Below are positions 1 through 10,370 of a stretch of DNA of 64,000 bases, in pieces. A program made the position numbers and the translations under genes. Origin of the DNA: Lecanicillium sp. G3. Its lineage: Eukaryota > Ascomycota > Sordariomycetes > Hypocreales > Cordycipitaceae. Position 1 is the stretch's first letter, and the number at the start of each line of letters is the position of its first letter. Under the pieces are notes generated by a model. The model ran no database searches, had not been told where the DNA came from, and saw only the letters and a list, made by a program, of their open reading frames with translations. Location of the stretch: contig JAZHPD010000025.1 of NCBI GenBank assembly GCA_037575805.1, positions 310,001 through 374,000 of the forward strand, read 5' to 3'.

Positions 1-386
1 CAGCAAGCACAATACCAAACAGTGTTGCACCGGTAAGCTCTCACACATTCCGTGGAAACAACGAAGGGAAAGCACAACAAGTATGCAAAAAGTGACCAAG
101 TGCCGGTGCCAAGGTGCTACCGTTGCGCTTGTCTTCAATTTGGTGCTCTCTGGGCATAAAAAAAGGTCTCGCGCACATTTCGGGCGTGGAGATGATTCAC
201 CCTTCTGAGACATGCCTCTTCGCGTCTGCCTACTTTTTTAAGCACAACATTCCCTACCCTTCATTTCCGTCCATATTTTTGTCCTACTAGACTTTTTTTT
301 CTAATTCTTTCAACTTTCCAGTTTGTACGAAAATCTTTAGAGGTTCAGGGTTTACATTTTCGTGCTGGACACCAAAGAAAGACGCA
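1..386. other. Intergenic, upstream of the first gene
   Basis: No gene is supported here. The stretch ends in pyrimidine-rich DNA just before the start codon at 387, as is common in fungal promoters and 5' leaders. An A-rich TATA-like segment lies near 158-166. Confidence 0.5.
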
Positions 387-1391
387 ATGACGTTCATCTC
401 CCGTCTATCCCTGCCTATCGCGGCCTTTGCCACGGCCACCGCGATCGCAAGCCCCATTGCGACCGAGGCAAGCGGCTCGTGTACCTCGACGACGCTGCAA
501 AAGGCTCCCGGCCCCGTCCCCCCCGCGACGTGGATGCCCACCTGGACAATCACCACGCACACGGCTACTTCGACTGCCACCGCGGCCGTCGACTGCGGCC
601 GCTGCGACCATCTGGAGACGGACTACGTGTACATCAACTACAGGGTGCCGAGCGGGCCGCGCCCCATGGTCGTGACGACCGTCACGGCCCCCGAGCCCGC
701 CGTCGTGACCGAGGCCCACTGCGCGGCGCCCACCGGCGCACGCCCGCCGTCCGGGCCGGACCGCCGGCAGACCACGCAGGGCCCGACGAGCGCCTGCGTC
801 AAGCACCTGCCGCACATCCAGGCCTACACGCACGGCCCCGTCAGCACGGTCTGGACCTCGACGGCGACCGTGACGAAGGAGGTCGACTGCGGTGGCTGCG
901 CGTCGCTGCAGCAGGACACGCTCCCCATCGGGCCCGGCCCCGTCATCTTCTTCAGCACCACCGTCACCGCCAGCACCCCGTACACCACCACCGTGCCCGT
1001 CTGCAGCGCCACCGCTGTTGGACCTGAGATTGACGGCAAGCGCGCGCCCATCACCAGCGTCATCTCCGACGTGTTCCCGGTCACCACCACCTCGAAGCCG
1101 CACTACTACCAGCCGCCCCCGCTCACCGTGCACACGGCCTCGCCCCCCGGCGTCCCCGCGCCGACGTGCACGACGCACGCGGCCGTTGAGCCCGAGGTGC
1201 CCAACTCGACCTTTACCGAGTACGCGAGCACGGTGGAGGAGACGCGGTCGGTGGACTGCGCGGGCTGCGTGCTCGAGTGGTCGACGCCCGTGCTGAACTT
1301 TTTCGCGCCCATCCTGTACACGGCGACGGAGACGGCCGCGACGCCGAGCACGAGCGTTGTTCTGGCCTGCGAAACTCCGACCGCTGCGTAA
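387..1391 (+). CDS. Secreted Cys/Thr-rich protein with three tandem modules
   Basis: Intronless, 334 aa, not matched to a named family. It starts with a signal peptide (MTFISRLSLPIAAFATATAIAS, cleavage around residue 20-25). The mature part holds three diverged copies of one module. Each begins with a V-D-C-x-x-C pair (near residues 68, 166 and 289: VDCGRC, VDCGGC, VDCAGC), followed by a T/V/P-rich stretch and a third cysteine. Thr/Ser/Pro-rich linkers between modules suggest heavy O-glycosylation. No C-terminal GPI signal is obvious, so release or wall association is more likely than anchoring. Function is unknown; a surface or secreted structural protein is inferred. The ATG at 387 is chosen because it opens the signal peptide. 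Confidence 0.75.
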   Translation: MTFISRLSLPIAAFATATAIASPIATEASGSCTSTTLQKAPGPVPPATWMPTWTITTHTATSTATAAVDCGRCDHLETDYVYINYRVPSGPRPMVVTTVTAPEPAVVTEAHCAAPTGARPPSGPDRRQTTQGPTSACVKHLPHIQAYTHGPVSTVWTSTATVTKEVDCGGCASLQQDTLPIGPGPVIFFSTTVTASTPYTTTVPVCSATAVGPEIDGKRAPITSVISDVFPVTTTSKPHYYQPPPLTVHTASPPGVPAPTCTTHAAVEPEVPNSTFTEYASTVEETRSVDCAGCVLEWSTPVLNFFAPILYTATETAATPSTSVVLACETPTAA

Positions 1392-1653
1392 AAAGGTCGC
1401 CTAGAAGCATTTGATGAGTTTTTTGACGGCCGAAAGGAAAAAAACAGTACCTAGTATAAAAAACCAAGATAATGAGTGTCAGTGAGAAGAAAATATTATG
1501 AGTGTATAGTCCTATCCCAATGCAGATGCATGCCCGTTTATACTTGTGTATCCCGTGTGACCCCGTTCTGCGTATCTATGCTTTTCGATGCGAGTATGCC
1601 TTTTCATGCGCCGTGTGCCCCATCTATATGTCCCCTTCGCTCTATCATTGACT

Positions 1654-3447
1654 TCATAACGTGCCGTCGTAACCCCCTTCTTTCTCCCCATCCTCCTCCT
1701 CTTCCTCTTCCGACTTGGCCGCGGCAGCAGCAGCATCAACGTCGCCCTCCCACCCCGGCGGCGGCTTCGCGCTCTTCGCCAGCAGGTTCCTCGTCACCTC
1801 GACGCAGTACAGCCTCGGCCCGCGCTCGTCGTCGCTGCGCCGCCCCGCCTCCACCCACGTCCGCATGTGCGCGCGAACCTCCTTGTTCGACGTCACCGTC
1901 ACCACGCCCGCCGCCCACCCGTGCATGTACGTGCTCAGCTTCGAGCTCTTCAGCCTGCCCCGCCGCGCAATGTCCGCCGCCACGGCGGGCAGCTTTCCCT
2001 CCGCGACGAGCGCCTCGACCGCCGCCGCGGCGGCGTCCCAGTCCTCCGAGCCCCAACTCCCCATGGTGGGGGGCGGGAGGATCTCCACGGGGAACTGCAG
2101 GTCCGGGGGCAAGGGGGCGGGCCGGTGGGAGAGCCGGGCGAAGCGCGCGCGGAGGGTGGGTGGCGTTGACGAGGAGAAGGGCGGGTGGAGGGGCACGAGG
2201 AGGGAGCCGCGGAGGCGCTCGGTGGGCGTGCCGACGGTGAGGAGCATCTCGTGGAAGTGGGCGGCCGCGTCGTGCGTGCAGACGAGGCGGCGGCCGCGGA
2301 GGAGGGGGTACAGCGTGGCGGCCATGACGCCGCCCGGGTGGGCGTTTTCTTCTTCAATCTGCGCGCGGGTGGTGCGGGAGTGCCAGGGTTGGGGGTCGAG
2401 GCGGAAGTGCGTGAGGTCGGAGATGAGGTCGACCAGCACCGTGTGCTCGAGGTTCAGCGTATCGGTGAGCATCTCCTCCGTCCCGTCATCGCCCACCAGC
2501 CTCTCAATCACCGCATCCAACCCTTCTCCTTCGTCGTCGTCGTCCTGCCCGCGCAAGAAATCCCCCGTCGCATCCTCGACAATCAGCTCGACGCCCGCAT
2601 CGATCCGCGGGAGCTGCTCCAGGAACACGTCGACGTCCGCGCTCGCGCCCCTCTCCAGGTTCGGCAGCAGCAGCCTCACCGTCGGGATGCGGTACTCGTG
2701 CCTGTTGAGCCTCGCCGCCGCCACCACGCGCCGCACCTGCCTCGCAAACGGCACGTCCGCCCACTCGTCCTCGTCCACGGCGTCGCCGCTCGCGTAGTCG
2801 CCCCACGACCAGCCGCAGTCGGCCATCTGCCGCGCGAGCCGGTCCGCCGTCACCCAGCGGATGTCGAGCCAGCCCGCGCCGCGGTCCACCACGGACACCT
2901 CGGTCTTGGTCTGCTCCTTGATGGTGCGGTGCATCTGCAGCCTCTCGTCGGCCACGGCCTTGCTGCTGCCGGCGCTGGGGTACTTTTCGGACACGGCCCG
3001 CCTGCGGGCGTCGCGGCCGGTGGACTGAAAGGTGCGCTTCACGGCGACGAGGTTGGAGCAGCGGCGGAGGGCGCGCCAGCGGGTCGTCGCGTGGTACGCG
3101 CCTGTTGTCCTGGGCTCGAGGCGTCGCCACACGGCGTCGAGGTCTGCCTTGCAGCGGTGCTGCTGCGGGCTGCTACCGTCATCGCCGCCGCCGCCGCCGC
3201 CGCCGCTGCTACTTTCATTCGGTTGCAGATCCGTCGCGACGATGGACGCGATGGCGTCGACGTCGTGCTTCAGGTCCCGGATGAAGGTAATCAGACCCGT
3301 GGCGTGGACGGACTTGACCTTGGTGCCGAGGGCCTCGAGCAGGGCGTCCAGCTCGGGGAGGCAGGGCCGGGAGGCGTCGAGGTGCGAGCTTGCAAAGGCG
3401 AGGAGCTCTACGCGGCGAGCCTCGACCTGGTTCGGATCGTCGTCCAT
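1654..3447 (-). CDS. DUF1308 (UPF0415/C7orf25-like) family protein
   Basis: Intronless, 597 aa. The N-terminal third is helical (LLAFASSHLDASRPCLPELDALL, as in C7orf25 homologues), followed by a Gly/Ser low-complexity insert near residues 78-92. The conserved core begins around residue 190 with GAGWLDIRWV and continues to a TLNLEHTVLVDLISDLTH block near residue 350, typical of the DUF1308 C-terminal domain. The C-terminus is an acidic poly-Glu tail. The family is conserved from fungi to animals without a firmly assigned biochemical role. The family call rests on motif recall, not a search. Confidence 0.65.
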   Translation of the reverse strand: MDDDPNQVEARRVELLAFASSHLDASRPCLPELDALLEALGTKVKSVHATGLITFIRDLKHDVDAIASIVATDLQPNESSSGGGGGGGDDGSSPQQHRCKADLDAVWRRLEPRTTGAYHATTRWRALRRCSNLVAVKRTFQSTGRDARRRAVSEKYPSAGSSKAVADERLQMHRTIKEQTKTEVSVVDRGAGWLDIRWVTADRLARQMADCGWSWGDYASGDAVDEDEWADVPFARQVRRVVAAARLNRHEYRIPTVRLLLPNLERGASADVDVFLEQLPRIDAGVELIVEDATGDFLRGQDDDDEGEGLDAVIERLVGDDGTEEMLTDTLNLEHTVLVDLISDLTHFRLDPQPWHSRTTRAQIEEENAHPGGVMAATLYPLLRGRRLVCTHDAAAHFHEMLLTVGTPTERLRGSLLVPLHPPFSSSTPPTLRARFARLSHRPAPLPPDLQFPVEILPPPTMGSWGSEDWDAAAAAVEALVAEGKLPAVAADIARRGRLKSSKLSTYMHGWAAGVVTVTSNKEVRAHMRTWVEAGRRSDDERGPRLYCVEVTRNLLAKSAKPPPGWEGDVDAAAAAAKSEEEEEEDGEKEGGYDGTL

Positions 3448-5384
3448 GACAGGCGGCTGAGTGTGTGTGTGTGTTGTTTAGATGTGCTCGCGTGTCTCCT
3501 TGCTTCCGGCCATGTCCAGCCACACTCGCGGTCTAGATGTTATGCACTCTATCGCAGTGACTGGATGCATGTACACTGGTGTTCGTCGATGAGGTTGCTG
3601 CTTTTTTTTTACGATTTTCCTTGGCTTTTGATGCCGCGGTGGCGATGGGGTTTTGATGGTTGGTACGCCCGCCTGCCGACGTTGAAAATTCCTCTTTGGG
3701 TATGCTACCCTATACTTGAACTACAACGAACCTCAAACTTGCGTTTACACATATATGAGTACGTTCCGCGTGTCGAACAAGCTTATCCAGCCAAAACTAC
3801 GTCTTTAGACCTTTTTCATGACCAAGGCTGCAATGTGTGGTTATGTAGAAGCAAAGACTGCCTGTGCGAACACGTCAACTCTCGGCCGTCGGGCACTGTG
3901 TACCGTTTCTGTTCACTCATACACCGCTTGACCCGTTCCTGAGCGACATTCTACGAGAACACCAAAGAAAATGCCGAGTTGGGCGTTGAATAACGAAAGA
4001 GGAGAAGATCAGGCATCAACGACAGCGTTGCAAGCAACAACACCGAGCGTATTTTTCAGTAGTCGGACGTTGGGCGTCGAGACTTCGTGCATGAGGTACA
4101 TGTGCCCTTGACATGTAAGCCGAGCCAATGAGCAATCACGAACGTCTGGCGCGTCTTTGTCACTCAATGTGCAAGTACCATGCCCCTTCACTGTAATTTC
4201 ACTTTTCTCCGAAAAATGGCATTGGGGAATAAACGTTTTCATCCCGGTAGCTTATCATTACATTGTAATATAATAGATGATGCAAAGAGGTTTGCTGCGT
4301 CATCTTTGTGCCCCGCGCATCACACCGAGTCGTATCTCGCACCAACTCGGTGAAGCGTATGCATGTACACAATGACGCCTGCGCTGCACAGATGGTACAG
4401 TACGTATCTTTTTTGGACGGAAGCTGCCCATTGTGCATAGATACATTCTCCCTTCTCGATGCACCGATGCAGGGACACGGCCAAACACGCTGTCTTCACC
4501 CACACAACTGTCATCCACTCACTCAATCACACAAGTATAGAGAGAAGAAGAAAAAAGGAGTACGCATCACCCAGTGCGCGAATCGTTCGAGTGCGGAGGG
4601 TGACGCACAGGCTGCCCGACCAGAATCTTAGTTTTCCGGACGCGTCGGGGCTCACTGTAGCTGCTGCAGAGCTTAATGCCGACGCGGGAAGAGATGTCTC
4701 GAACTAACCGAGCCATGCATTCTGTCGAATGAGACGTAATCAAATTGATGGAAACAACCAAACCAAAAAAAAAGTAGCTTTCCTAATCAAATCACGTCCA
4801 TTTTTTTTTTTTTTTGTTTAGTTTTTATAGATTGTGTAATTAAAATTGAAGAACATGATGCCACCGTCAGAGTTTACGCGTAGCCGAAGAATAGATGATG
4901 ACACCCGTCAACTCGATACTTCTTCGTCCTCTGCACTCCAAACTCCCGTGTACTTGCAGCCAGGTACAGTAACGCGGACCACGCAGAAACACTTCACTTG
5001 TTTCGACGTTGGGGAGTCGTCTCGGTCTTGGCATGGACTTGGCTTCTCTTACTAGGTAGTTACATCTTGTACACAACGATCCCACATCCGCCCCATCCCC
5101 AGTTTCCGAATTGCGCCTTTTTTTCCTCACTCACTCACTCTAACTTACTCACCGTTCAGAAGCACACCCCACAACCTCCCACATTAGGCAACTTTTATCG
5201 GTCCAGCGTTGATACCAACCAAGTCGCCGGGAAGACGCCCGACGTACCGGTTACATCGGTGCATACAAGACCGCCTCACCGCAAAACCGAACAAAGCGTG
5301 AGTCAAACCTCCAAATCCCACTCTTCTAGCTCTTCGATAGTCTCGTCCCTTATACCACTCAAAAGAGTGGAATTAGGCCAAACG

Positions 5385-5407
5385 AAGAAGAAGAAGAAGA
5401 AGAAGAA
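5385..5407. repeat. AAG microsatellite
   Basis: About seven consecutive AAG units, seen directly. No associated gene. Confidence 0.9.
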
Positions 5408-5637
5408 CTAGTTTGGTGTGTGCAGGTACATACTGTCGGCAGTGGCCCGCGTCCGGGAGGGGTGGAAACGCTGGAAACACACACACACAGACAAAACCAC
5501 GCACGCACTTTAACGAGTCATTCACCGTCCCGTCTTTCTGCACCTTTTACACACACTACCAGACACACTGCAAAACTTGGTACTTTGTCACTGAACCACA
5601 AAACGGAGTAAACTACACACTAACTAGTTATACTAAA

Positions 5638-5640
<3 letters not shown>

Positions 5641-5671
<31 letters not shown>
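5641..5671. repeat. TG dinucleotide microsatellite
   Basis: About fifteen TG units in a row; a likely length-polymorphic site. Confidence 0.95.
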
Positions 5672-5673
<2 letters not shown>

Positions 5674-6468
5674 TTCCCTCCTCTGAGTAGTGCGCGCTCC
5701 AGTTTATAAAACACTTGCCGTAGCAGAGCAGAGCGGACAGCTCTTTTCTTACTCAGTACTCTGTTACCGTGACAAAGAAAAAAAAAAGAAAAGAGATCCA
5801 ATTTAATAGAAATGAAAATTTTGTAAAAATAATGCAAACCGAGGTCTTCGGCATCTCGCTCGCCTCGCTCCATCGTTCGCGCTGAATGACAATGCGACAC
5901 GTCTCACAGGGCCCGTTGTCCCCTGCAGTAGTCCGCCCGGGTAACGCATTCCAGTCCAGGTCAGGCCCCAGACTTTGGCTCGGTCAAAACAAAGCCAAAC
6001 TCACACACAGACATGCACAGGCAGATGCGCCCATGCCAGCTAGCTACATTGGGCTGCAAATTCTTTCACCAAGAATTTCTAATGTAAAACCATATTTCAT
6101 ACTTCACAGGCAAAGGAAGGCAAGTTAATTTTTAAACGAATTTTTAAAATAGAAAAAAAAATATGTATCCAAAAACTAGGTGTGCAATCTATACGACAAA
6201 GAAGCCGGAAAAGTCTGGCTACCAATGCACACCCGTCACGAATCACGAACCGAACCGTGAGAGAATTTCCTTCAAAAATGACAATCCCCCCCCAAAAAAA
6301 ACCTGTAGTAAAAAACGTTGCCAACGCACCAAACGCCACTAGGACGTCTCTGCCAGTCAAGAACCACTTCCTTAAAACGAAAGGCTCATTCAGGTCAAGA
6401 TCCAGCCTCGAGGTATCTGAAAAAAAAGAACAATGTGCTTGTCATAAATGCTATGCGAGTCGGAGCAT

Positions 6469-7422
6469 TTAGTTGGTGTCGACCTTGACAACAAGCTCGA
6501 CCTTGCCGGGACGAAGGTTGCCACCAATGCCGTCGAGGTCCTCCATGCCCGAGAGGTAAGCGTTCTTGCCGGTACCGCCGGGGTAGACGTCGGAGCAGAC
6601 AGAACCAGACTTGGTGCAGACGCTCATACCGGGAATGTTGAGGCCGTACTTGGCGGAAACCAGGCACGAGGCATCGAAACCAGAGTACTCCTGGTTGGAC
6701 TCGTTGCCAAAGTCAGCCTCGACCCAGGTGGCAGCGAACTGGCCAAACGAGGTCAGAGGAACAGAGCCGGCACCGCAGGAGCAGCCAACCTGAGAGTTGC
6801 CCTCAAAGGCGACGGTCTGGGAACCGCCGGCGGAGAGCTCAAAGGTGATGGCCTCGTTGCCGGTGAAGAAACCGTTGATGCCACCGGTGGGACCCATCTT
6901 GTTCCAGCACTTGCACTCCTGGGTCTTGCCGCCCTTGTTGACAAATTCCATGGTGTAGTCGTACTTGTCGGCAATCTCGGAGGGGATCTTCATGATGTTG
7001 CAGCCGAACTGGCTGCCGGTGCCACCGGTGTTGCCGGCGTAGGCAATCTGGGCGAGGGTGGCGCGCTTGCTGTTGCCGCCGCAGAAGGGCATGTAGGCGC
7101 CGGAGGTGGAAGAGCTGGAGGTGGACGAGGTGGCGGCGCTGCTGGTGGACGAGCTGCTGGAGGAAGAGTCGTCGACGGCGGCGGCGGCGGCAGCGACCGG
7201 GGCGGGAGCAGAAGGAGCCGGGGCGGCAGTGCTGGTGGTGGCCGGGGGAGGAGGAGGAGGAGGCGTCGAGGTGGTGGGCTCGGGCGCGGGAGGAGCGGGC
7301 TTCTTGGCCATGACGAACTCGCGGGCCTCGACGGAGCGGTGGGCGTGGCGGTGGCCGTGACGGCTGGGGTGAGCAGAGGCGCCGATGGCGGCAGCCAGGA
7401 CGACGGCGGCAGAGAACTTCAT
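6469..7422 (-). CDS. Secreted Asp f 4-like protein
   Basis: Intronless, 317 aa. A signal peptide (MKFSAAVVLAAAIGASA) is followed by a His-rich propeptide-like part, then a long Pro/Ser/Thr/Ala linker (about residues 40-110). The folded C-terminal domain starts near YMPFCGGNSKRATLAQIAY and includes GCNIMKIP, a CKCWNKMG segment and several paired cysteines. The order and spacing match fungal proteins related to the Aspergillus fumigatus allergen Asp f 4, whose molecular function is not established. Extracellular or cell-wall location is inferred from the signal peptide and O-glycosylation-type linker. Confidence 0.75.
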   Translation of the reverse strand: MKFSAAVVLAAAIGASAHPSRHGHRHAHRSVEAREFVMAKKPAPPAPEPTTSTPPPPPPPATTSTAAPAPSAPAPVAAAAAAVDDSSSSSSSTSSAATSSTSSSSTSGAYMPFCGGNSKRATLAQIAYAGNTGGTGSQFGCNIMKIPSEIADKYDYTMEFVNKGGKTQECKCWNKMGPTGGINGFFTGNEAITFELSAGGSQTVAFEGNSQVGCSCGAGSVPLTSFGQFAATWVEADFGNESNQEYSGFDASCLVSAKYGLNIPGMSVCTKSGSVCSDVYPGGTGKNAYLSGMEDLDGIGGNLRPGKVELVVKVDTN

Positions 7423-7928
7423 CTTGACGTTTTGTCGTAGGTAAGGTTTAGGAGGAAGGAATTCCGGTAAAAATAAAAATCGATGCTGCGGATTGCTAGG
7501 GTGGTTTGTTGGTTTGTGCTTTGGTATTCACAGAATACGAAAGACTTTTTCGAAGGAGTGTGAGCGAGAGCGTCAAGCGCGTCTGGCTATTGTTGTAGAG
7601 AGCGTCGGGGGGGTGGTGAAAGAGGTAAGGAATGGACTGGCAATGCGCAGGACGGCTGGCCGTTGATGAAAGAAGATGTCGTGAAGAGGAAGGAAGAGAA
7701 AAAGAGAGGGAGGGAAGGGAAGAAGAAAAGGAGGGAGATTGGGCGTTATTAAATCGACAGGGGGGCCAGCACGGGAGAGAGAGAGCGGCAGCGCGAATGC
7801 CAGGGGACGGGTCGTAATGAAACTTGCCGTGGGGGTACTTGGACAGTGGGCTTGTTCAAGGTGTGTTGCCCAAGTACCTCGTTAAGGGGAGCGCCCGAGC
7901 CCAGGCACCGCCAGCCTGTCTTGTACCT

Positions 7929-7960
7929 TGCTGTGCCTGCTGTGCCTGCTGTGCCTGCTG
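7929..7960. repeat. Short tandem repeat, 9-bp unit TGTGCCTGC
   Basis: Three and a half head-to-tail copies, seen directly, in the region upstream of the Asp f 4-like gene. Confidence 0.8.
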
Positions 7961-9423
7961 TGTGTGCCTGAATTGCCTGCTGGAGTGGTGTGTTGCCATT
8001 CAGGAACAGGCGCGCCGTGATTGGTCGGATGCAGTCGAGTGTGGTGGAGCCCAAGAAAAAAAAGAAGAGGAGCGCGCCATGGTGGAGCCAGAAAAGGTCG
8101 GGGCCATCGACTCGCTGCCATTACTTCTGAGGAAAGTCACAACAGCAGCCAAGTTCTCTACAAAAGGTACCTCGAATGGTTTGTACACTCCTCCACCTCA
8201 CAATCGCCTCACTGTTCATGCCCATCCACCCAGTCCTGGCGGGCGTGCGGGAAGCCTATGGGCTTCAGGGCCGGGTTCCACCAAGATTGCGGCCGCAGAT
8301 GAAAATGTACTGGCAGAACAAGGGGGAGGGAAGAGGGAAAGGAAGAAAGGGAACGCGTCAGGGACTCGTCGGTGACGGGACCCTCGCACGGCGATGCGCT
8401 GGCCAGGCGCCGTACCTGGGGAGTATCCCGGGGGTACCAGATCCGTCGTGACCCAACTCAGTCGGTCGGTCCATTGTTCGGCGCTGCCAGAAAGTTGAGC
8501 AGAGCGTCTAGAACGGTCGTCGCGGCGCACATCACTGGAGTCAGGAGTTGGCCCTTGTATCCAGTGTTGTTCCAGTGTTTCCTGTATCCAGTTGCTATTC
8601 AGGTTACTGTTGCCAAGTTTCTCCGGACTGCCAGCGTGGAAACCGCACACGACATGTCTTTACGTGGACTGACGACAACACGCAAGCCAAGTAGCCGATG
8701 AGGGGTTTTTTTTTTTTTTTTTCCATCATTTTTGCAGTTTTTTTTTTTCTGTGGCAACAATGCCGAGAAATTGGAATCCGAATCGTGACAAATCGGATAC
8801 ATAGTTCCGGCGGACGTGTTCAGTCAATGATGGGCTCGAGTTGAGTTTCCGAGCTGGATCATACGCTGGGTCTCGGGTGTAACTTTACTTGGGCAGAGTA
8901 ATTACAACAATCTGCGCTGAAAAAAGAGAATAGAAATAATGTACGAAAACAAAAGAAAGAAAAAAAAGAAGAAGAAAAAAAAAAAGAGCATGTTGGTTAA
9001 TGAAAGCATCAGCAGAACAAACGACACTTAGACAGTAAAAGGTTGTAGGCGATTCCGGGCATTCCAGCGCACACGCAAGCAACAACAATGCCCTTTGATC
9101 TCGACGTCTTGCCGCTAGGTAGGCATCGGCACAGCATAACATCATGTGCGCGGCATTTTGTACAAGCACAGCACAGCAGGCAAACAAGCGCCGATCAAAT
9201 TGTGCTTGTTTTTTTTTTTTTTTTCTTGTGGTGTGCATGTGTTTCACCTGAATTTCCAGGCCACTACCGACAACAAACAACTTTTGCAATGCAGCTGTAC
9301 GCGTACAGATACAAGTTACGTGCCGAATGCTAGCTCTGCTCCGCTGTCGTACACAAATTATGCAAAGTCTTAACTAATCATTTCTTTGAAAACATTTTTT
9401 TTATTCATTTTTTTCTTACTGTA

Positions 9424-9452
9424 AGGAGGGTCCTGGAGGGTCCAGGAGGGTC
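9424..9452. repeat. Short tandem repeat, GGAGGGTC unit
   Basis: Three copies of GGAGGGTC spaced by two bases (period 10). Confidence 0.85.
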
Positions 9453-10201
9453 AGCACAATTTTTTCATTATTCAATGCACAAAAAAAAAAAAAAAAAAAA
9501 AACTGACCGCTGTGCCTGGCACGTGATGTAGAGACCGTTCTAGACCACGTTCATCAACGGAGCCCAGGGAACCCACTCCCGTCCCTCCAGGATGGTTCAG
9601 GTTTGTGTCCAAGATGATGAGCCACGACTCGGCGTTCTTGGCCAACAGAAACATGAGAGAACGGGTCTGAGAAAGAAAAGGCGGAAAAGTCACTGTTCTG
9701 GACAGAAAACGTGCGTGTGTCGAGTTGGTGGGGACCGAACGTCGAGTACAGACAGGTACAGAGAGCATCACAGCCTGCAGTGTACGTAGTACCGGCAACA
9801 TGCACTGCAATGTGGCTTTGCAGCGCTGAATCCACACATGCGCTGTAAGTATGACCAGCCCATGTGTAGTCAGCTAATCAAGTCAGCCAGCTCACAAACG
9901 TACAAGACGGATCAGATTCACGTGCCATTCGCTTCGTTTCCATGTGAGAGTTGGAATATCCCTCAATTATCCAGAGCTGGGCAACATTTTGATATAGATG
10001 AGCTTTTTTTCAACAAGATTTCTCTTTGATTCTAGTTTACATGTCCATCGTAGAAATTGGCTACATGTACTCCGTACTGGCAAATTGACCGCGTATCTGT
10101 GCAAGGGACGGTAGATTACGGACACGTACCCAGGGAAATAACACACCACCAATGCCACCCTGAACCCGGCACTCATTGGTGCATGGTAGTGAACCTCATT
10201 A

Positions 10202-10370
10202 AATAAGCACACACACACACCACACAGAGTTCTGCCACGCAGACAACGCTCGCGCTAGCTACACGCTACTATTGTTCTTTTCGTGTACTGGTTACCGAGG
10301 GGAGTCCTCCCTTTTGTGCATGCATCAGAGACATGGAAATAAGCCAATAAACAAAGCAAAAACACTAAAA
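10202..10370. repeat. Dispersed repeat, copy 1
   Basis: About 160 bp, starting at AATAAGCACACAC and ending at AACACTAAAA. It aligns in the same orientation with a second copy at 20920-21058. Shared blocks include AGACAACGCTCGCGC, CATCAGAGACA and GGAAATAAGC. It has no coding content and no terminal inverted repeat that I could find. Confidence 0.8.

Larger units (their letters stand above)
3448..6468. other. Three-kilobase intergenic region with simple repeats
   Basis: No convincing gene on either strand; the ORFs here are short and of low complexity. It separates the divergent-facing 5' end of the DUF1308 gene from the 3' end of the Asp f 4-like gene. It holds a T run near 4800, an AAG microsatellite near 5385-5407 and a TG microsatellite near 5641-5671. 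Confidence 0.6.

Noticed and set aside
2185..3942. 585-codon plus-strand ORF opposite the DUF1308 gene
   Set aside because: It is a GC-rich antisense shadow; the minus strand carries recognisable conserved blocks and this strand does not.
6448..7440. 330-codon plus-strand ORF opposite the Asp f 4-like gene
   Set aside because: Antisense shadow with Gly/Ala-rich repetitive composition; the minus strand has a signal peptide and a known domain.
7824..8375. 183-codon plus-strand ORF upstream of the Asp f 4-like gene
   Set aside because: Its Cys-rich part is just a short tandem repeat read in frame. No signal peptide, domain or splice context supports it.
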